58,611 bases of DNA from Pseudomonadota bacterium (GTDB lineage: Bacteria; Pseudomonadota; Alphaproteobacteria; Sphingomonadales; Sphingomonadaceae): positions 1 to 58,611 of the forward strand of contig JAEZIO010000077.1 of NCBI GenBank assembly GCA_023436615.1. Reading direction: 5' to 3'. The notes beneath the pieces were generated by a model. It worked only from the letters and a program-made list of their open reading frames with translations. It was not told the DNA's origin and ran no database searches. Of the stretch, positions 18,314-26,967 are shown piece after piece. A program made the translations under genes and the position numbers. Numbering within the stretch: position 1 is the stretch's first letter; every line of letters begins with the position of its first letter.

Positions 18314-18837
18314 GGCGCATACTTCGCTTTTTACCCGTGGCGCTGGCGATACTCGTCGTCGCATCGCTGGTGTGGCGGCTCGTTCATCCGCCCGAGACCT
18401 CGGTCGAGTCGGGAATGATTGGAAAGCCGGCGCCGACATTTGCGGCGGCGCCCGCCCTCCCCGGGAAACCGGCGCTCGCATCCAGCGACCTCGCCGACGG
18501 CCGGCCGAAGCTCGTCAACTTCTTCGCGAGTTGGTGCGTGCCGTGCATTGCGGAGGCGCCGGTGCTGACGCAGCTGAGGAAGGAAGGGGTGCCAATCGTC
18601 GGCATAGCCGTTCGCGATCGTCCCGAGGATATCCGGCAATTCCTCACCGATAATGGAGATCCGTTCGAGAGAGTCGCGGCGGATCCCCAGAGTCGCCTCC
18701 AGCTCGCCTTCGGCTCCGCCGGCGTCCCGGAGACATTCGTCGTCGACGGACGCGGGATCATCCGCGTCCAGCATATCGGGCCGATCCAGCCGGAGGACGT
18801 TCCCGACCTGGTGACGGCGGTCAAGGCCGCGCGATGA
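18310..18837 (+). CDS. ccmG: CcmG/DsbE, thiol-disulfide oxidoreductase
   Basis: A 175-residue membrane-anchored thioredoxin (helix at about 6-23) with active site WCVPC at residues 75-79. CcmG reduces the CxxCH motif of apocytochromes before heme attachment. GVPETFVVDG is the expected cis-proline loop. The start is a GTG overlapping the ccmF stop, and the ATG of ccmH overlaps its stop. Confidence 0.95.
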   Translation: MRRILRFLPVALAILVVASLVWRLVHPPETSVESGMIGKPAPTFAAAPALPGKPALASSDLADGRPKLVNFFASWCVPCIAEAPVLTQLRKEGVPIVGIAVRDRPEDIRQFLTDNGDPFERVAADPQSRLQLAFGSAGVPETFVVDGRGIIRVQHIGPIQPEDVPDLVTAVKAAR

Positions 18838-19244
18838 GGGTCGTCCTGCTGATGCTGGCGATTTTCGCGGCGGCCCCGGCGCTCGCCGATTCCTCGCTTC
18901 CGCCGGCCTATTGGGCCGACCGCCAACTCCCGGACCCTCGCCAGGAAGCGCAGGCGCAGGCGCTGATGGGGGAAATTCGCTGCCTCGTGTGCCAGGGTCA
19001 GTCGATCGCCGATTCGGATGCGGAGCTCGCGGGTGACATGCGCGACCTGGTCCGGCGGCGGATCGCAGCGGGCGAAAAACCGGGCGCGATCCGCGACTGG
19101 CTGATCAGCCGTTACGGTGCCTGGATCACCTATCGGCCGCCTTCAGAGCCCGTCACATGGCCGTTATGGCTGGCGCCGCTCGGTTTGCTCGTGGCCGGTT
19201 TTCTCCTCGCGCGAACGCGTCTGAAGCGGAGTGCCAACAAATGA
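18834..19244 (+). CDS. ccmH: CcmH, apocytochrome c thiol reductase
   Basis: A 136-residue periplasmic protein with a cleavable signal (ending ALADS), the redox motif RCLVCQ (Cys50, Cys53) within the conserved CQGQSIADSDAELA segment, and one C-terminal membrane anchor. It is the short CcmH/CcmL form, with the TPR part in the separate next gene. It overlaps both neighbours by four bases. Confidence 0.95.
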   Translation: MRVVLLMLAIFAAAPALADSSLPPAYWADRQLPDPRQEAQAQALMGEIRCLVCQGQSIADSDAELAGDMRDLVRRRIAAGEKPGAIRDWLISRYGAWITYRPPSEPVTWPLWLAPLGLLVAGFLLARTRLKRSANK

Positions 19245-19861
19245 CCGGCTGGGTCATGCTGCTGCTGCTGTTCGGTATGGCGCTCGTCGCGTTGCGATCG
19301 CTCGGTCTGCGCGGCCCGCTCTTGCAACTCGCCGCCGCCGCGCTGCTGTTCGGCTGCGCCGGCTATGCTCTCCAGGGCCGACCGTCGCTGGCGGGGTCTC
19401 CTCGAAAAGCCGGGGCCGTGAAATCGCCAGCGCTGCCGCTGACAGACATCCGTCACGCCTTCTTCGGCAACTTCACGCCGACGGAGCATTGGCTCCTGAT
19501 GTCGGAATCCTTTGCGAGCCGGGGAAACAGCCAGGATGCGGTGAACGTGCTCGGCTCGGCGGTGCGAGAGCATCCCGACGACGCCCAGCTGTGGATCGGA
19601 CTCGGCAATGCCCTCGTCGATCATGCGGGCTCGCTGACGCCCGCCGCGGAGCTCGCCTATCGACGCTCCGCGGAGCTCCTCCCGGGCCATCCCGCACCGG
19701 CCTTCTTCATGGGGCTTGCACTGGCCCGCTCCGGTGATCGGGGCGCGGCAGTAGCTCTGTGGCGGGAGGCGCTCGCCGCAGGCCCCGCGGACGCTGCGTG
19801 GCGGCCGCTCATCGAAGACGCGGTCGCCGCTCTCGAACGGCCGCAGCCGGTCAGGCGCTGA
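19241..19861 (+). CDS. ccmI: CcmI-like TPR protein of cytochrome c maturation
   Basis: The 206-residue product has two N-terminal membrane helices (about 3-21 and 26-44) and a TPR domain at 75-200 (WLLMSESFASRG, LWIGLGNALVDHAG, PAFFMGLALARSG). This is the apocytochrome-binding arrangement of CcmI, here shorter than the 400-residue enterobacterial CcmH C-terminal part. The ATG overlaps the ccmH stop. It ends the cluster and overlaps the convergent ald gene by eleven bases. Confidence 0.88.
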   Translation: MTGWVMLLLLFGMALVALRSLGLRGPLLQLAAAALLFGCAGYALQGRPSLAGSPRKAGAVKSPALPLTDIRHAFFGNFTPTEHWLLMSESFASRGNSQDAVNVLGSAVREHPDDAQLWIGLGNALVDHAGSLTPAAELAYRRSAELLPGHPAPAFFMGLALARSGDRGAAVALWREALAAGPADAAWRPLIEDAVAALERPQPVRR

Positions 19862-20957
19862 TCGGCTCGAACGGCAGGTCGAGCGCTTCCGCGACGGCCT
19901 GATGGCGGACTTTTCCGCCCGACACGTTGAGGCCGTTGGCGAGGTGCGGGTCCGCCCGCATCGCTTCCTCCGCGCCCAGGTTGGCGATGCGGAGCGCGAA
20001 CGGCATCGTGGCATTGTTGAGCGCGAAGGCGCTCGTGCGCGCGACCGCGCCAGGCATGTTGGCGACGCAATAATGGATCACTCCGTCGACCTCGAAAACG
20101 GGATCGGCGTGGGTGGTCGGGTGGCTCGTTTCGAAGCAGCCGCCCTGGTCGATGGCAATGTCGACGAGGACGGACCCGCGCTTCATCGTCTTGAGCATGT
20201 CGCGGGTCACCAGCTTCGGCGCCGCCGCGCCGGGAACCAGCACTGCGCCAATCACCAGCTCGGCCTTCTCGACGGCGCTCGCGATCGCCGAGCGCGACGC
20301 ATAAGCGGTCTTGATCTGGCTCGAGAAGAACATGTCGAGCTCTGCCAGGCGGTCATTGTTGATGTCGTAGATGGTGACGTCGGCGCGCATTCCGACGGCC
20401 ATCTGCGCCGCGTTCACGCCGGCGACGCCGCCGCCGAGGATCGCGACCGTTGCCGGCGCGACACCGGGGACGCCGCCGAGAAGAACGCCGCGGCCGCCCT
20501 GTTCCTTTTCGAGATAGTGGGCGCCGACCTGGATCGACATCCGCCCCGCGACTTCGCTCATCGGCTTCAGCAACGGCAGGGCGCCGGAGCGCGACGTCAC
20601 CGTTTCATAGGCGATGCAGGTCGCTCCCGACTTCATCAGCCCGAGGGTTTGCGGCTTGTCGGCGGCAAGGTGCAGATAGGTGAAGAGGATGTGCCGCGGT
20701 TCGAGAAGCTCGATTTCCTGCGGCTGGGGCTCCTTGACCTTCACGATCATGTCGCTCGCCTTGAACACCTCGGCCGGGTTCGGGAGGATCGCCGCTCCTG
20801 CCTTCTTGAAGGCGGCGTCCGGGCAATCGATCCCGTCGCCCGCACGGGTCTCCACGAAGAGTTCGTGGCCGGCAGCGACGAGCTCAGCGACCGATGAGGG
20901 GGTCAGACCGACTCTGAACTCGTTGTTCTTGATCTCTTTCGGCACCCCAATTCGCAT
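19851..20957 (-). CDS. ald: Alanine dehydrogenase
   Basis: Ald interconverts L-alanine and pyruvate with NAD. The 368 residues open MRIGVPKEIKNNEFRVGL as in the family. They carry the pyruvate-binding KVKEPQ segment, the Rossmann motif ILGGGVAGVNAA at about 172-183, and the conserved HYCVANMPGAV region near 285. The ATG is preceded by GGAG about ten bases away. It is divergent from kup across 171 bases. Confidence 0.97.
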   Translation of the reverse strand: MRIGVPKEIKNNEFRVGLTPSSVAELVAAGHELFVETRAGDGIDCPDAAFKKAGAAILPNPAEVFKASDMIVKVKEPQPQEIELLEPRHILFTYLHLAADKPQTLGLMKSGATCIAYETVTSRSGALPLLKPMSEVAGRMSIQVGAHYLEKEQGGRGVLLGGVPGVAPATVAILGGGVAGVNAAQMAVGMRADVTIYDINNDRLAELDMFFSSQIKTAYASRSAIASAVEKAELVIGAVLVPGAAAPKLVTRDMLKTMKRGSVLVDIAIDQGGCFETSHPTTHADPVFEVDGVIHYCVANMPGAVARTSAFALNNATMPFALRIANLGAEEAMRADPHLANGLNVSGGKVRHQAVAEALDLPFEPISA

Positions 20958-21128
20958 TATTCGATCGCTCCGTTGATGGTCGGCGCGGGGCCTATAGACG
21001 GGCTTTGCGCGCTTGTCCGCAACGATTGCAGCGGCTGTAGGCCGGTGCTAGGGGCGCGCCCTTCGTCACTTCGATGGCGATGGGGCAGCGAGAGTTCGTT
21101 TGCGTAAAGAGCATCAGCCGGCGCACCG

Positions 21129-23069
21129 ATGAGCACCGCCCCTTCCGGCGCTAGCGAGCAGCTGACGCTCGATCACGACCCACGCACGCATGCGCACGGC
21201 CCGCTTCACCGGCTTGCGATAGCCGCGATCGGCATCGTCTACGGCGATATCGGCACCAGCCCCATCTACGCGTTTCGCGAGACCTTCGCCGGGCACCACA
21301 CGCTCGCTCCCGACCAGCTGCACATCTACGGCGTGCTCAGCCTCATCTTCTGGTCGATGATGATCATCGTCACGCTGAAGTATCTCACCGTCATCATGCG
21401 GGCCGACAACAAGGGGGAGGGCGGAAGCCTTGCCCTGCTCGCCCTGATCAACCGGTCGCTCGACCGCAAGGTGAAATGGAGCGGCGGGATCGTGCTTCTA
21501 GGCGTGTTCGCGACGGCGCTTTTCTACGGCGATTCAATGATCACGCCGGCAATTTCGGTGCTTTCCGCCGTCGAAGGACTGACCACGGTCAATCCAGTGT
21601 TCGAGCCGTTCGTGATCCCGCTCGCTATCGTCATCCTCGTCGGCCTGTTTGCCATCCAGGCGCGCGGCACGGCCAAGGTCGGGCTCATGTTCGGCCCGAT
21701 CATGATCGTCTATTTCCTGACGCTGGCGGTGCTTGGCACGATCCACGTGATCGATCGGCCGATCGTCATCCTCAACACGCTGAACCCGTGGAATGCGATC
21801 AGCTTCTACGTGCAGGAACCGGTTCGGGCATTCGTCGCGATGGGCTCTGTCGTCCTCGCCGTGACCGGCGCTGAAGCGCTTTATTCCGACATGGGCCATT
21901 TCGGCCGCAAGCCGATCCGCGTGTCCTGGCTCTGGTTCGTGATGCCGGCCCTGCTGCTCAACTACATGGGCCAAGCCGCGATGCTGCTGGCGCAAAGCCC
22001 CAGCGAGGCGATGGAGACCGTGAAGAACCCGTTCTTCTACATGGCTTCGGATATGTTTCGCCTACCGCTGGTGCTGCTCGCGACAATCGCGACGGTCATT
22101 GCAAGCCAGGCGGTAATCTCCGGCGCCTTCTCCGTGACCCAGCAGGCGATCCAGCTCGGCTTCATGCCCCGGCTGAGGATCGCGCATACCAGCGAAGCCG
22201 CCGCAGGGCAGATCTATATCCCGGTCATCAACTGGGCACTGCTCGTCATGGTGCTCATCCTGGTGCTGACGTTCCGCAATTCGTCCAATCTCGCCGCGGC
22301 CTACGGGATTGCGGTGACGGGCGCGATGCTCATTGACGGAGTGCTCATCAGCGTGGTCCTGCTCGTGATGTGGAAGTGGAACCGCTGGCTGGTGCTGGCG
22401 ATGCTCACGGCGTTCTTCGGAATCGATCTGCTCTATTTCTCGGCGAACCTGCTGAAAGTGCCGGCAGGAGGGTGGTTCCCGCTGCTCGTCGGCGTGATCG
22501 CCTTCACCCTGCTCACAACCTGGGCCAAGGGCCGGCAGCTGATGATCGCCCGCATGAGCGAAGCGACTTTGCCCATGCAGATTTTCATCAAGTCGGCCGC
22601 GCCGAGCGCGGCACGGGTGCCGGGCACCGCGGTCTTCATGACGAGCTCGCCCGACGGCGTGCCGCACGCGCTGCTTCACAATCTGAAACACAACAAGGTG
22701 CTTCACGAGCGCGTTTTCCTGCTGACCGTGCGGATCGAGGACGTCCCGTACGTCGACGAGAAGAAGCGGACAGAAGTGAAAGACTATGGCTCGGGCTTCT
22801 ACCGGGTCATCCTTCGATATGGATTCATGGAGGAAATCGACGTCCCGGCCGAGCTTGCGAAGGTCAAGGGCGTCGGGCCGACGTGCAAGATGATGGACAC
22901 GAGCTTCTTCCTGGCGCGCCAGACGCTGCTCGCCTCAGCGCGGCCTGGAATGGCCATCTGGCGCGAGAAGCTCTTCGCATGGATGCTCCGCAATGCCGAA
23001 AGCGCGATGGAATTCTTCAAGCTCCCGACCAACCGCGTAGTCGAGCTTGGAAGCCAGCTGGAGATTTGA
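21129..23069 (+). CDS. kup: Kup low-affinity potassium transporter
   Basis: Kup imports K+ by proton symport, mainly under acidic or low-turgor conditions. The 646-residue protein has about 12 membrane helices and a 150-residue cytoplasmic tail. Family signatures are GIVYGDIGTSPIYAFRE near residue 35 and GALYSD-type EALYSDMGHFGRKPI near 240. The ATG at 21129 lacks a clear ribosome-binding site. Downstream genes start after a GC-rich hairpin at 23077-23099. Confidence 0.97.
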   Translation: MSTAPSGASEQLTLDHDPRTHAHGPLHRLAIAAIGIVYGDIGTSPIYAFRETFAGHHTLAPDQLHIYGVLSLIFWSMMIIVTLKYLTVIMRADNKGEGGSLALLALINRSLDRKVKWSGGIVLLGVFATALFYGDSMITPAISVLSAVEGLTTVNPVFEPFVIPLAIVILVGLFAIQARGTAKVGLMFGPIMIVYFLTLAVLGTIHVIDRPIVILNTLNPWNAISFYVQEPVRAFVAMGSVVLAVTGAEALYSDMGHFGRKPIRVSWLWFVMPALLLNYMGQAAMLLAQSPSEAMETVKNPFFYMASDMFRLPLVLLATIATVIASQAVISGAFSVTQQAIQLGFMPRLRIAHTSEAAAGQIYIPVINWALLVMVLILVLTFRNSSNLAAAYGIAVTGAMLIDGVLISVVLLVMWKWNRWLVLAMLTAFFGIDLLYFSANLLKVPAGGWFPLLVGVIAFTLLTTWAKGRQLMIARMSEATLPMQIFIKSAAPSAARVPGTAVFMTSSPDGVPHALLHNLKHNKVLHERVFLLTVRIEDVPYVDEKKRTEVKDYGSGFYRVILRYGFMEEIDVPAELAKVKGVGPTCKMMDTSFFLARQTLLASARPGMAIWREKLFAWMLRNAESAMEFFKLPTNRVVELGSQLEI

Positions 23070-23100
23070 ACCACCGGCGCCGCTCGCGCATTGCGGCGCG

Positions 23101-23667
23101 ATGGAACAGATCGCCTCTTACGCCGCACCTGTCGCCACCACCATTGCGGCGCTGATCGTCGCGTCGAACCTGGGCGCGCGAATCACTGGCATCGGGTTCA
23201 TCATCTTTACGGTCGGTTCGATCGCCTGGGCAATGCTCGGCCTCTCGACCGGCCAGGCCAACCTGCTGTGGCAGAACGTCCTGCTGACAGCGCTAAACCT
23301 GTTCGGGGTGTGGCGGTGGCTTGGGCGGGAAGCGCGCATCGAGCAGGGCGGGGAAGCGGCGGCCGAGGACAGCCGGCAACGGCCCGGGGAGAACCTGTTT
23401 CCGGTCTCCGCGCTGACGCGCGCAAAAGTCGTGGATTCCGGCGGGGCAGAGTTCGGTCGCTGCGTCGATGCCATGGCGGGCTCGGTCACTGGCCGGGTTT
23501 CCTACGCGGTCGTGTCGGAAGGCGGGGTCGGCGGCGTCGGGGAAACGCTGCGGCGCCTACCGTGGCAGCGCTGCCGGGTCGACGGAGACCAGGTTCTCGC
23601 GTCAATGGGGGCAGAGGAATTGCGCGACCTGGAGGTGCTGGAGCCGGGCCACTGGCCGGCGCGATGA
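23101..23667 (+). CDS. Two-helix membrane protein with PRC-barrel-like C-terminus
   Basis: The 188-residue product has two hydrophobic helices at about 8-60 and a soluble tail from about 98 (FPVSALTRAKVVDSGGAEFG) that resembles a PRC-barrel, a fold involved in RNA processing and photosynthetic reaction centres. This match is from pattern alone. The start at 23101 directly follows a 7-bp GCGCCGC/GCGGCGC hairpin and has no clear ribosome-binding site; an in-frame TTG at 23047 is a weaker alternative. Its stop overlaps the ATG of the next gene. Confidence 0.65.
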   Translation: MEQIASYAAPVATTIAALIVASNLGARITGIGFIIFTVGSIAWAMLGLSTGQANLLWQNVLLTALNLFGVWRWLGREARIEQGGEAAAEDSRQRPGENLFPVSALTRAKVVDSGGAEFGRCVDAMAGSVTGRVSYAVVSEGGVGGVGETLRRLPWQRCRVDGDQVLASMGAEELRDLEVLEPGHWPAR

Positions 23668-24194
23668 GCGCCAGCGCGACCTCCACACATGCTGCTCGCG
23701 GTCCGCTCATCGTCCTCGCGGAGCTAGGCAAACGCGATTTTGCATGGCTCGATTCCCTGCGGCGAAATCATTATCCCGCCGATCGCAACCGCGTTCCGGC
23801 GCACTTGACCCTGTTCCGCTCACTACCCCCGTCGGCCGAAGCGGAAGCGAGACGGAGCCTCGCCCGCGCCGCAGCGCGTCGACGGCCGTCTGCTGAGGTC
23901 AACGGAGCGATCGACCTCGACAGCGGTGTCGCGGTGAGGATCGAATCGCGCGAGCTCGAAGCGGTGCGGGACCAGCTGGTGCTCGAATTTCGCGGGCTAT
24001 TGTCGGTACAGGACCAAGGCCCCTGGACGCCGCACGTCACGATTCAGAATAAGGTGCGGCCGCAGCTGGCGCGCAAGCTTCTCCAGGACATGCGGGCAAG
24101 GCTCGACCGGCAGCCGATCGAAATCACAGGGCTGCAGCTGGTCCGATACGATGAGGGCGCCTGGACTCCAGTTGCGGGTTGGCGCTTCCGCTAG
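23664..24194 (+). CDS. 2H phosphoesterase, 2'-5' RNA ligase family
   Basis: A 176-residue cytoplasmic protein with the paired motifs of the 2H superfamily: HLTLF at residues 47-51 and HVTIQ at 124-128. Such enzymes act on 2',3'-cyclic phosphates or 2'-5' linkages in RNA. The ATG overlaps the stop of the PRC-like gene, indicating coupling. It ends four bases inside the convergent DUF3775 gene. Confidence 0.82.
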   Translation: MSASATSTHAARGPLIVLAELGKRDFAWLDSLRRNHYPADRNRVPAHLTLFRSLPPSAEAEARRSLARAAARRRPSAEVNGAIDLDSGVAVRIESRELEAVRDQLVLEFRGLLSVQDQGPWTPHVTIQNKVRPQLARKLLQDMRARLDRQPIEITGLQLVRYDEGAWTPVAGWRFR

Positions 24195-24619
24195 CTCACT
24201 TCTCCGACTGCGTCGCAGCTTAGGTCGAAGGCGGCAAGGCCGGCTTCGAGGACCGACGGAAGCATCGGCATGTCGAGCAGCTCGCGGATAATAGGTTCGC
24301 CGGTGCCGTCGTCGTTCATGTCCTGCGCTTCCTGGAGCGCCTCATCCCAGTCGCTCGCGTCATAGGTGCCAGCGCCCACCCAGCAGAAGGCGAGCACCTC
24401 GGCGAGCTGATCCTCGCCAAGGTCCTCGAGGATCGAGCGAAGCTCTTCCTCGACGCTGTCGTTGATCGAATCGTCGAGGACCGAAAGCGCTCCCTCGTCT
24501 TCGTCATCGACGTTGTCCGCACCCTCGTCCGAGTCATAATCGCTCGGAGTCTGCGCTTCATATTCACGGGCCCTCAGGACGATCCGGCAGAGGGTTTCGA
24601 GAGGGGTTGCGGGGTCCAT
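24191..24619 (-). CDS. DUF3775 family acidic protein
   Basis: A 142-residue acidic protein whose opening (LETLCRIVLRAREYEAQ) and centre (LAFCWVGAGTYDASDWDEAL) match the DUF3775 pattern of alphaproteobacteria; function is unknown. It has a long Asp/Glu-rich insert at about 28-60 and no signal or membrane segment. CGGAGA precedes the ATG. A perfect EcfG promoter motif ends 26 bases upstream, so it is probably a general-stress gene. Confidence 0.8.
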   Translation of the reverse strand: MDPATPLETLCRIVLRAREYEAQTPSDYDSDEGADNVDDEDEGALSVLDDSINDSVEEELRSILEDLGEDQLAEVLAFCWVGAGTYDASDWDEALQEAQDMNDDGTGEPIIRELLDMPMLPSVLEAGLAAFDLSCDAVGEVS

Positions 24620-24645
24620 CCATGCATCTCCGATAACAGCCGCTC

Positions 24646-24670
24646 AACGACAGCAGCGGTATGCGGTTCC
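24646..24670 (-). promoter_or_regulatory. EcfG general-stress promoter of the DUF3775 gene
   Basis: On the minus strand GGAAC (24666-24670) and CGTT (24646-24649) are separated by 16 bases, an exact match to the EcfG consensus. The start codon at 24619 is 26 bases downstream. It is back to back with the tRNA-Met promoter. Confidence 0.65.
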
Positions 24671-24675
24671 TCGCG

Positions 24676-24704
24676 TTGACCGGCGATTTGCGGGCACCTA
24701 TATC
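24676..24704 (+). promoter_or_regulatory. Sigma-70 promoter upstream of tRNA-Met
   Basis: TTGACC at 24676-24681 and TATATC at 24699-24704 are 17 bases apart. The predicted start near 24711 would give a precursor with a 60-base 5' leader. Confidence 0.55.
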
Positions 24705-24771
24705 GCCGCCGCGCTCCCGCTCGAGCGCAGCCTCACAAGCCGCCTCAACGACGCCGTGGCTTGGATGTGGG

Positions 24772-24848
24772 GGCGGAGTAGCTCAGCTGGTTAGAGCAGC
24801 GGAATCATAATCCGCGTGTCGGGGGTTCAAGTCCCTCCTCCGCTACCA
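24772..24848 (+). tRNA. tRNA-Met, elongator type (CAU anticodon)
   Basis: A 77-base tRNA with encoded CCA. The acceptor GGCGGAG/CTCCGCT includes one G-U closing pair. The anticodon stem GCGGA/TCCGC holds ATCATAA, giving CAT. The first pair is G-U, so it is not the initiator type with its unpaired C1. A lysidine-modified tRNA-Ile2 also has a CAT gene anticodon and cannot be fully excluded. Confidence 0.88.
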
Positions 24849-24856
24849 TCCTTCGT

Positions 24857-26635
24857 TCAATCCTCGTCGGTGCGGTGCAGGACAGCGTTGACGACCTGGC
24901 GGGCGGTATCGCGGATGACGTGCGAGGCATCCTTTTCCCGGGCCATCGCCATCATGAATCCCTTGGCTTCCTTGAAGCTGATGTGCGGGGGCAGGGGCGC
25001 GATCTCGCGATCGGTCTTCACCTCCAGCACCACAGGGCGATCCGCGGCCAGCGCTTCGTCCCAGGCGCCGCCGAGGTCTTCCGGATCGTCGACGAAGATG
25101 CCCTTGAGGCCGATCAATTCCGCAAAGCTGGAATAGCGGACGTCGGGAATGTCCTGGCTGGCGTCATAGCGGGGATTGCCGTTCATGACCCTTTGTTCCC
25201 ACGTGACTTCGTTCAGGTCCTCGTTGTTGAAGACGCAGGTGACGAGGCGCTTGTCGGGCCAGCGTTCGTAATATTTGGCGATGGTGATCAGCTCGGCCAT
25301 GTTGTTCATCTGCATCGCACCGTCACCGACTAGCGCCACGACCGGGCGGTCAGGGTAGGCGAATTTCGCGCCGATCGCGTAGGGCACGGCCGCGCCCATC
25401 GACGCCAGGCCGCCGGACAGCGACGCCATCTGGCCGCGCTGGACCCGGTAGTCCCTCGCGTACCAGTTGGCGCATGAGCCGCTGTCGCTGGTGACGATTG
25501 CATTGTCCGGAAGCCTTGGCGACATTTCCCAGACGACGCGCTGTGGATTGACCGGGTGCGCGGCCGTCTTGGCGCGCGATTCCAGAGTCTTCCACCAGTC
25601 GCGGATCGAGCTCTCAATCTCGTCGCGCCAGCTGCGATCCGCCTTGCCGCGGAGCAGCGGCAGCAGCAGGCGAAGCGTCTCGGCAGCGCTGCCGTGGAGG
25701 TTCACCTCGCACGGGTAGCGCAGCGAAAGCATCGCCGCGTCGATGTCGATCTGGACGGCCCGCGCCGCCCCCGTTTCGGGCAGGAATTCGGACCACGGGA
25801 AGCCGGTGCCGATCATCAGCAAGGTGTCGCAGCCGTTCATCATGTCGGAGCTTGGCCGTGTCCCCAGCAGCCCGATGGAGCCGGTCACGAACGGCAGGTC
25901 GTCGGGAAGGACGCATTTGCCGAGCAGCGCCTTGGCGACGCCGGCGCCGAGCGTGTCGGCGACAGCAATCACCTCGTCGGCAGCGCCGGCCGCTCCCGCG
26001 CCGATCAGGATCGCGACTTTCTCGCCCGCGTTGAGCACCTCGGCGGCGCGCTCGAGGTCCTTGTCGAAAGGCACGATCAGCGGGCGCGAATAGCCGGGAC
26101 CCGAGCGCGTGAATCCGTGAGCACGTGGCGGCTCTTCGAAGGCCTGCTCCTGCACGTCCTTCGGCAGGACGATGGCGGTCGGAGCGCGGCGCGCGAGAGC
26201 GATCCTGATCGCGCGATCGATCACGTGCGGAAGCTGCGCCGGATGGCTGACCTCCTGCACATATTCGCAACCGTCCGCGAACGCTCGGTCGAGGTTGAGC
26301 TCCTGTTGATAGGAAGCGCCGCGCGCCGTCGAGTCCGCCTGGCCGCAAATCGCCAACAGCGGCACATGATCGAGACGCGCGTCGTAGAGGCCGGTCAGCA
26401 GGTGCGTCGCGCCGGGGCCGCCGGTAGCCAAGCAAACGCCCAGCCGGCCCGTGAACTTCGCATGGCCGACGGCCATGAAGGCCGCCATCTCCTCGTGCCG
26501 CGGCTGGATGAAATCTATCCCGCCGTCGCGCTGAAGCGCTCCGATCACGCCGTTGATGCCGTCGCCAGAATAGCCGTAAATTCGGTCGATGCCCCAGCAC
26601 TTGAGACGATCGACGAAGAAATCGGCGGCTTTCAT
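24857..26635 (-). CDS. Thiamine-diphosphate enzyme, pyruvate oxidase/acetolactate synthase-like
   Basis: The 592 residues form the three-domain ThDP fold. The N-terminal Pyr domain has the catalytic glutamate in QPRHEEMAAF (Glu48), a central FAD/nucleotide domain lies at about 190-340, and the C-terminal PP domain has the GDGAMQMNN to FNN ThDP/Mg motif. It resembles PoxB-like quinone-dependent pyruvate dehydrogenases more than biosynthetic acetolactate synthase, but the lipid-binding tail of PoxB is not evident. The stop lies eight bases from the tRNA-Met end. A structured region lies upstream of its start. Confidence 0.85.
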   Translation of the reverse strand: MKAADFFVDRLKCWGIDRIYGYSGDGINGVIGALQRDGGIDFIQPRHEEMAAFMAVGHAKFTGRLGVCLATGGPGATHLLTGLYDARLDHVPLLAICGQADSTARGASYQQELNLDRAFADGCEYVQEVSHPAQLPHVIDRAIRIALARRAPTAIVLPKDVQEQAFEEPPRAHGFTRSGPGYSRPLIVPFDKDLERAAEVLNAGEKVAILIGAGAAGAADEVIAVADTLGAGVAKALLGKCVLPDDLPFVTGSIGLLGTRPSSDMMNGCDTLLMIGTGFPWSEFLPETGAARAVQIDIDAAMLSLRYPCEVNLHGSAAETLRLLLPLLRGKADRSWRDEIESSIRDWWKTLESRAKTAAHPVNPQRVVWEMSPRLPDNAIVTSDSGSCANWYARDYRVQRGQMASLSGGLASMGAAVPYAIGAKFAYPDRPVVALVGDGAMQMNNMAELITIAKYYERWPDKRLVTCVFNNEDLNEVTWEQRVMNGNPRYDASQDIPDVRYSSFAELIGLKGIFVDDPEDLGGAWDEALAADRPVVLEVKTDREIAPLPPHISFKEAKGFMMAMAREKDASHVIRDTARQVVNAVLHRTDED

Positions 26636-26761
26636 TGCTGTTTGCCTCGCTATCGAGTTCGAGCCAACAACGCGGCGCGAACAGCAGAGGCTCCGCCGCT
26701 TGTTGCAAGCTCAACCTGACAGCTTGGATGCTTGCGGCGCCCCAGGGTTCCCGCTGCCGCC

Positions 26762-26880
26762 CAAAGCAAACGCCCGGACCGCTTGGCGATCCGGGCGTCC
26801 TGCGTGACGATTGCTCGTCAGCCCCCTTGAACATGGTCTCCGCCGACTGGCGGGCCCCGAACATCGCCCGAGGGCGGAGC
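26762..26880 (-). ncRNA. Candidate structured RNA or attenuator leader
   Basis: Read on the minus strand there are three hairpins in 115 bases. The first has CTCCGCC/GGCGGAG (26873-26879 with 26838-26844; the motif is self-complementary across strands) enclosing an inner CGGGC/GCCCG. The second is TGACGA-GCAA-TCGTCA (26805-26820), a GNRA tetraloop. The third is a 9-bp ACGCCCGGA/TCCGGGCGT stem (26770-26798) followed by TTTGCTTT, terminator-like. It could be a free small RNA or a leader of the ThDP gene starting 135 bases further. I recognise no Rfam family and no clear promoter. Confidence 0.4.
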
Positions 26881-26948
26881 ATTCGGCACTGAGCCGAGCT
26901 AAACCGCATCGACTCGGATTGTCACGCGGGTTACGCGCCTGGCGCAAG

Positions 26949-26967
26949 TTTTCCACAGCGGCTGTGG
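26949..26967 (+). promoter_or_regulatory. DnaA-box-like sequence within a palindrome
   Basis: TTTTCCACA at 26949-26957 fits the loose DnaA consensus TTWTNCACA. It overlaps a perfect inverted repeat CCACAGC-G-GCTGTGG (26953-26967) that could equally be a repressor operator. No second box is visible, so an origin is not suggested. Confidence 0.25.

Noticed and set aside
26636..26905. TPP riboswitch ahead of the ThDP enzyme
   Set aside because: The CTGAGA and ACCTGA core motifs of the thi box are absent, and the hairpins do not fit that fold.
26949..26967. Replication origin
   Set aside because: Only one DnaA-like box, with no AT-rich unwinding element or box cluster.
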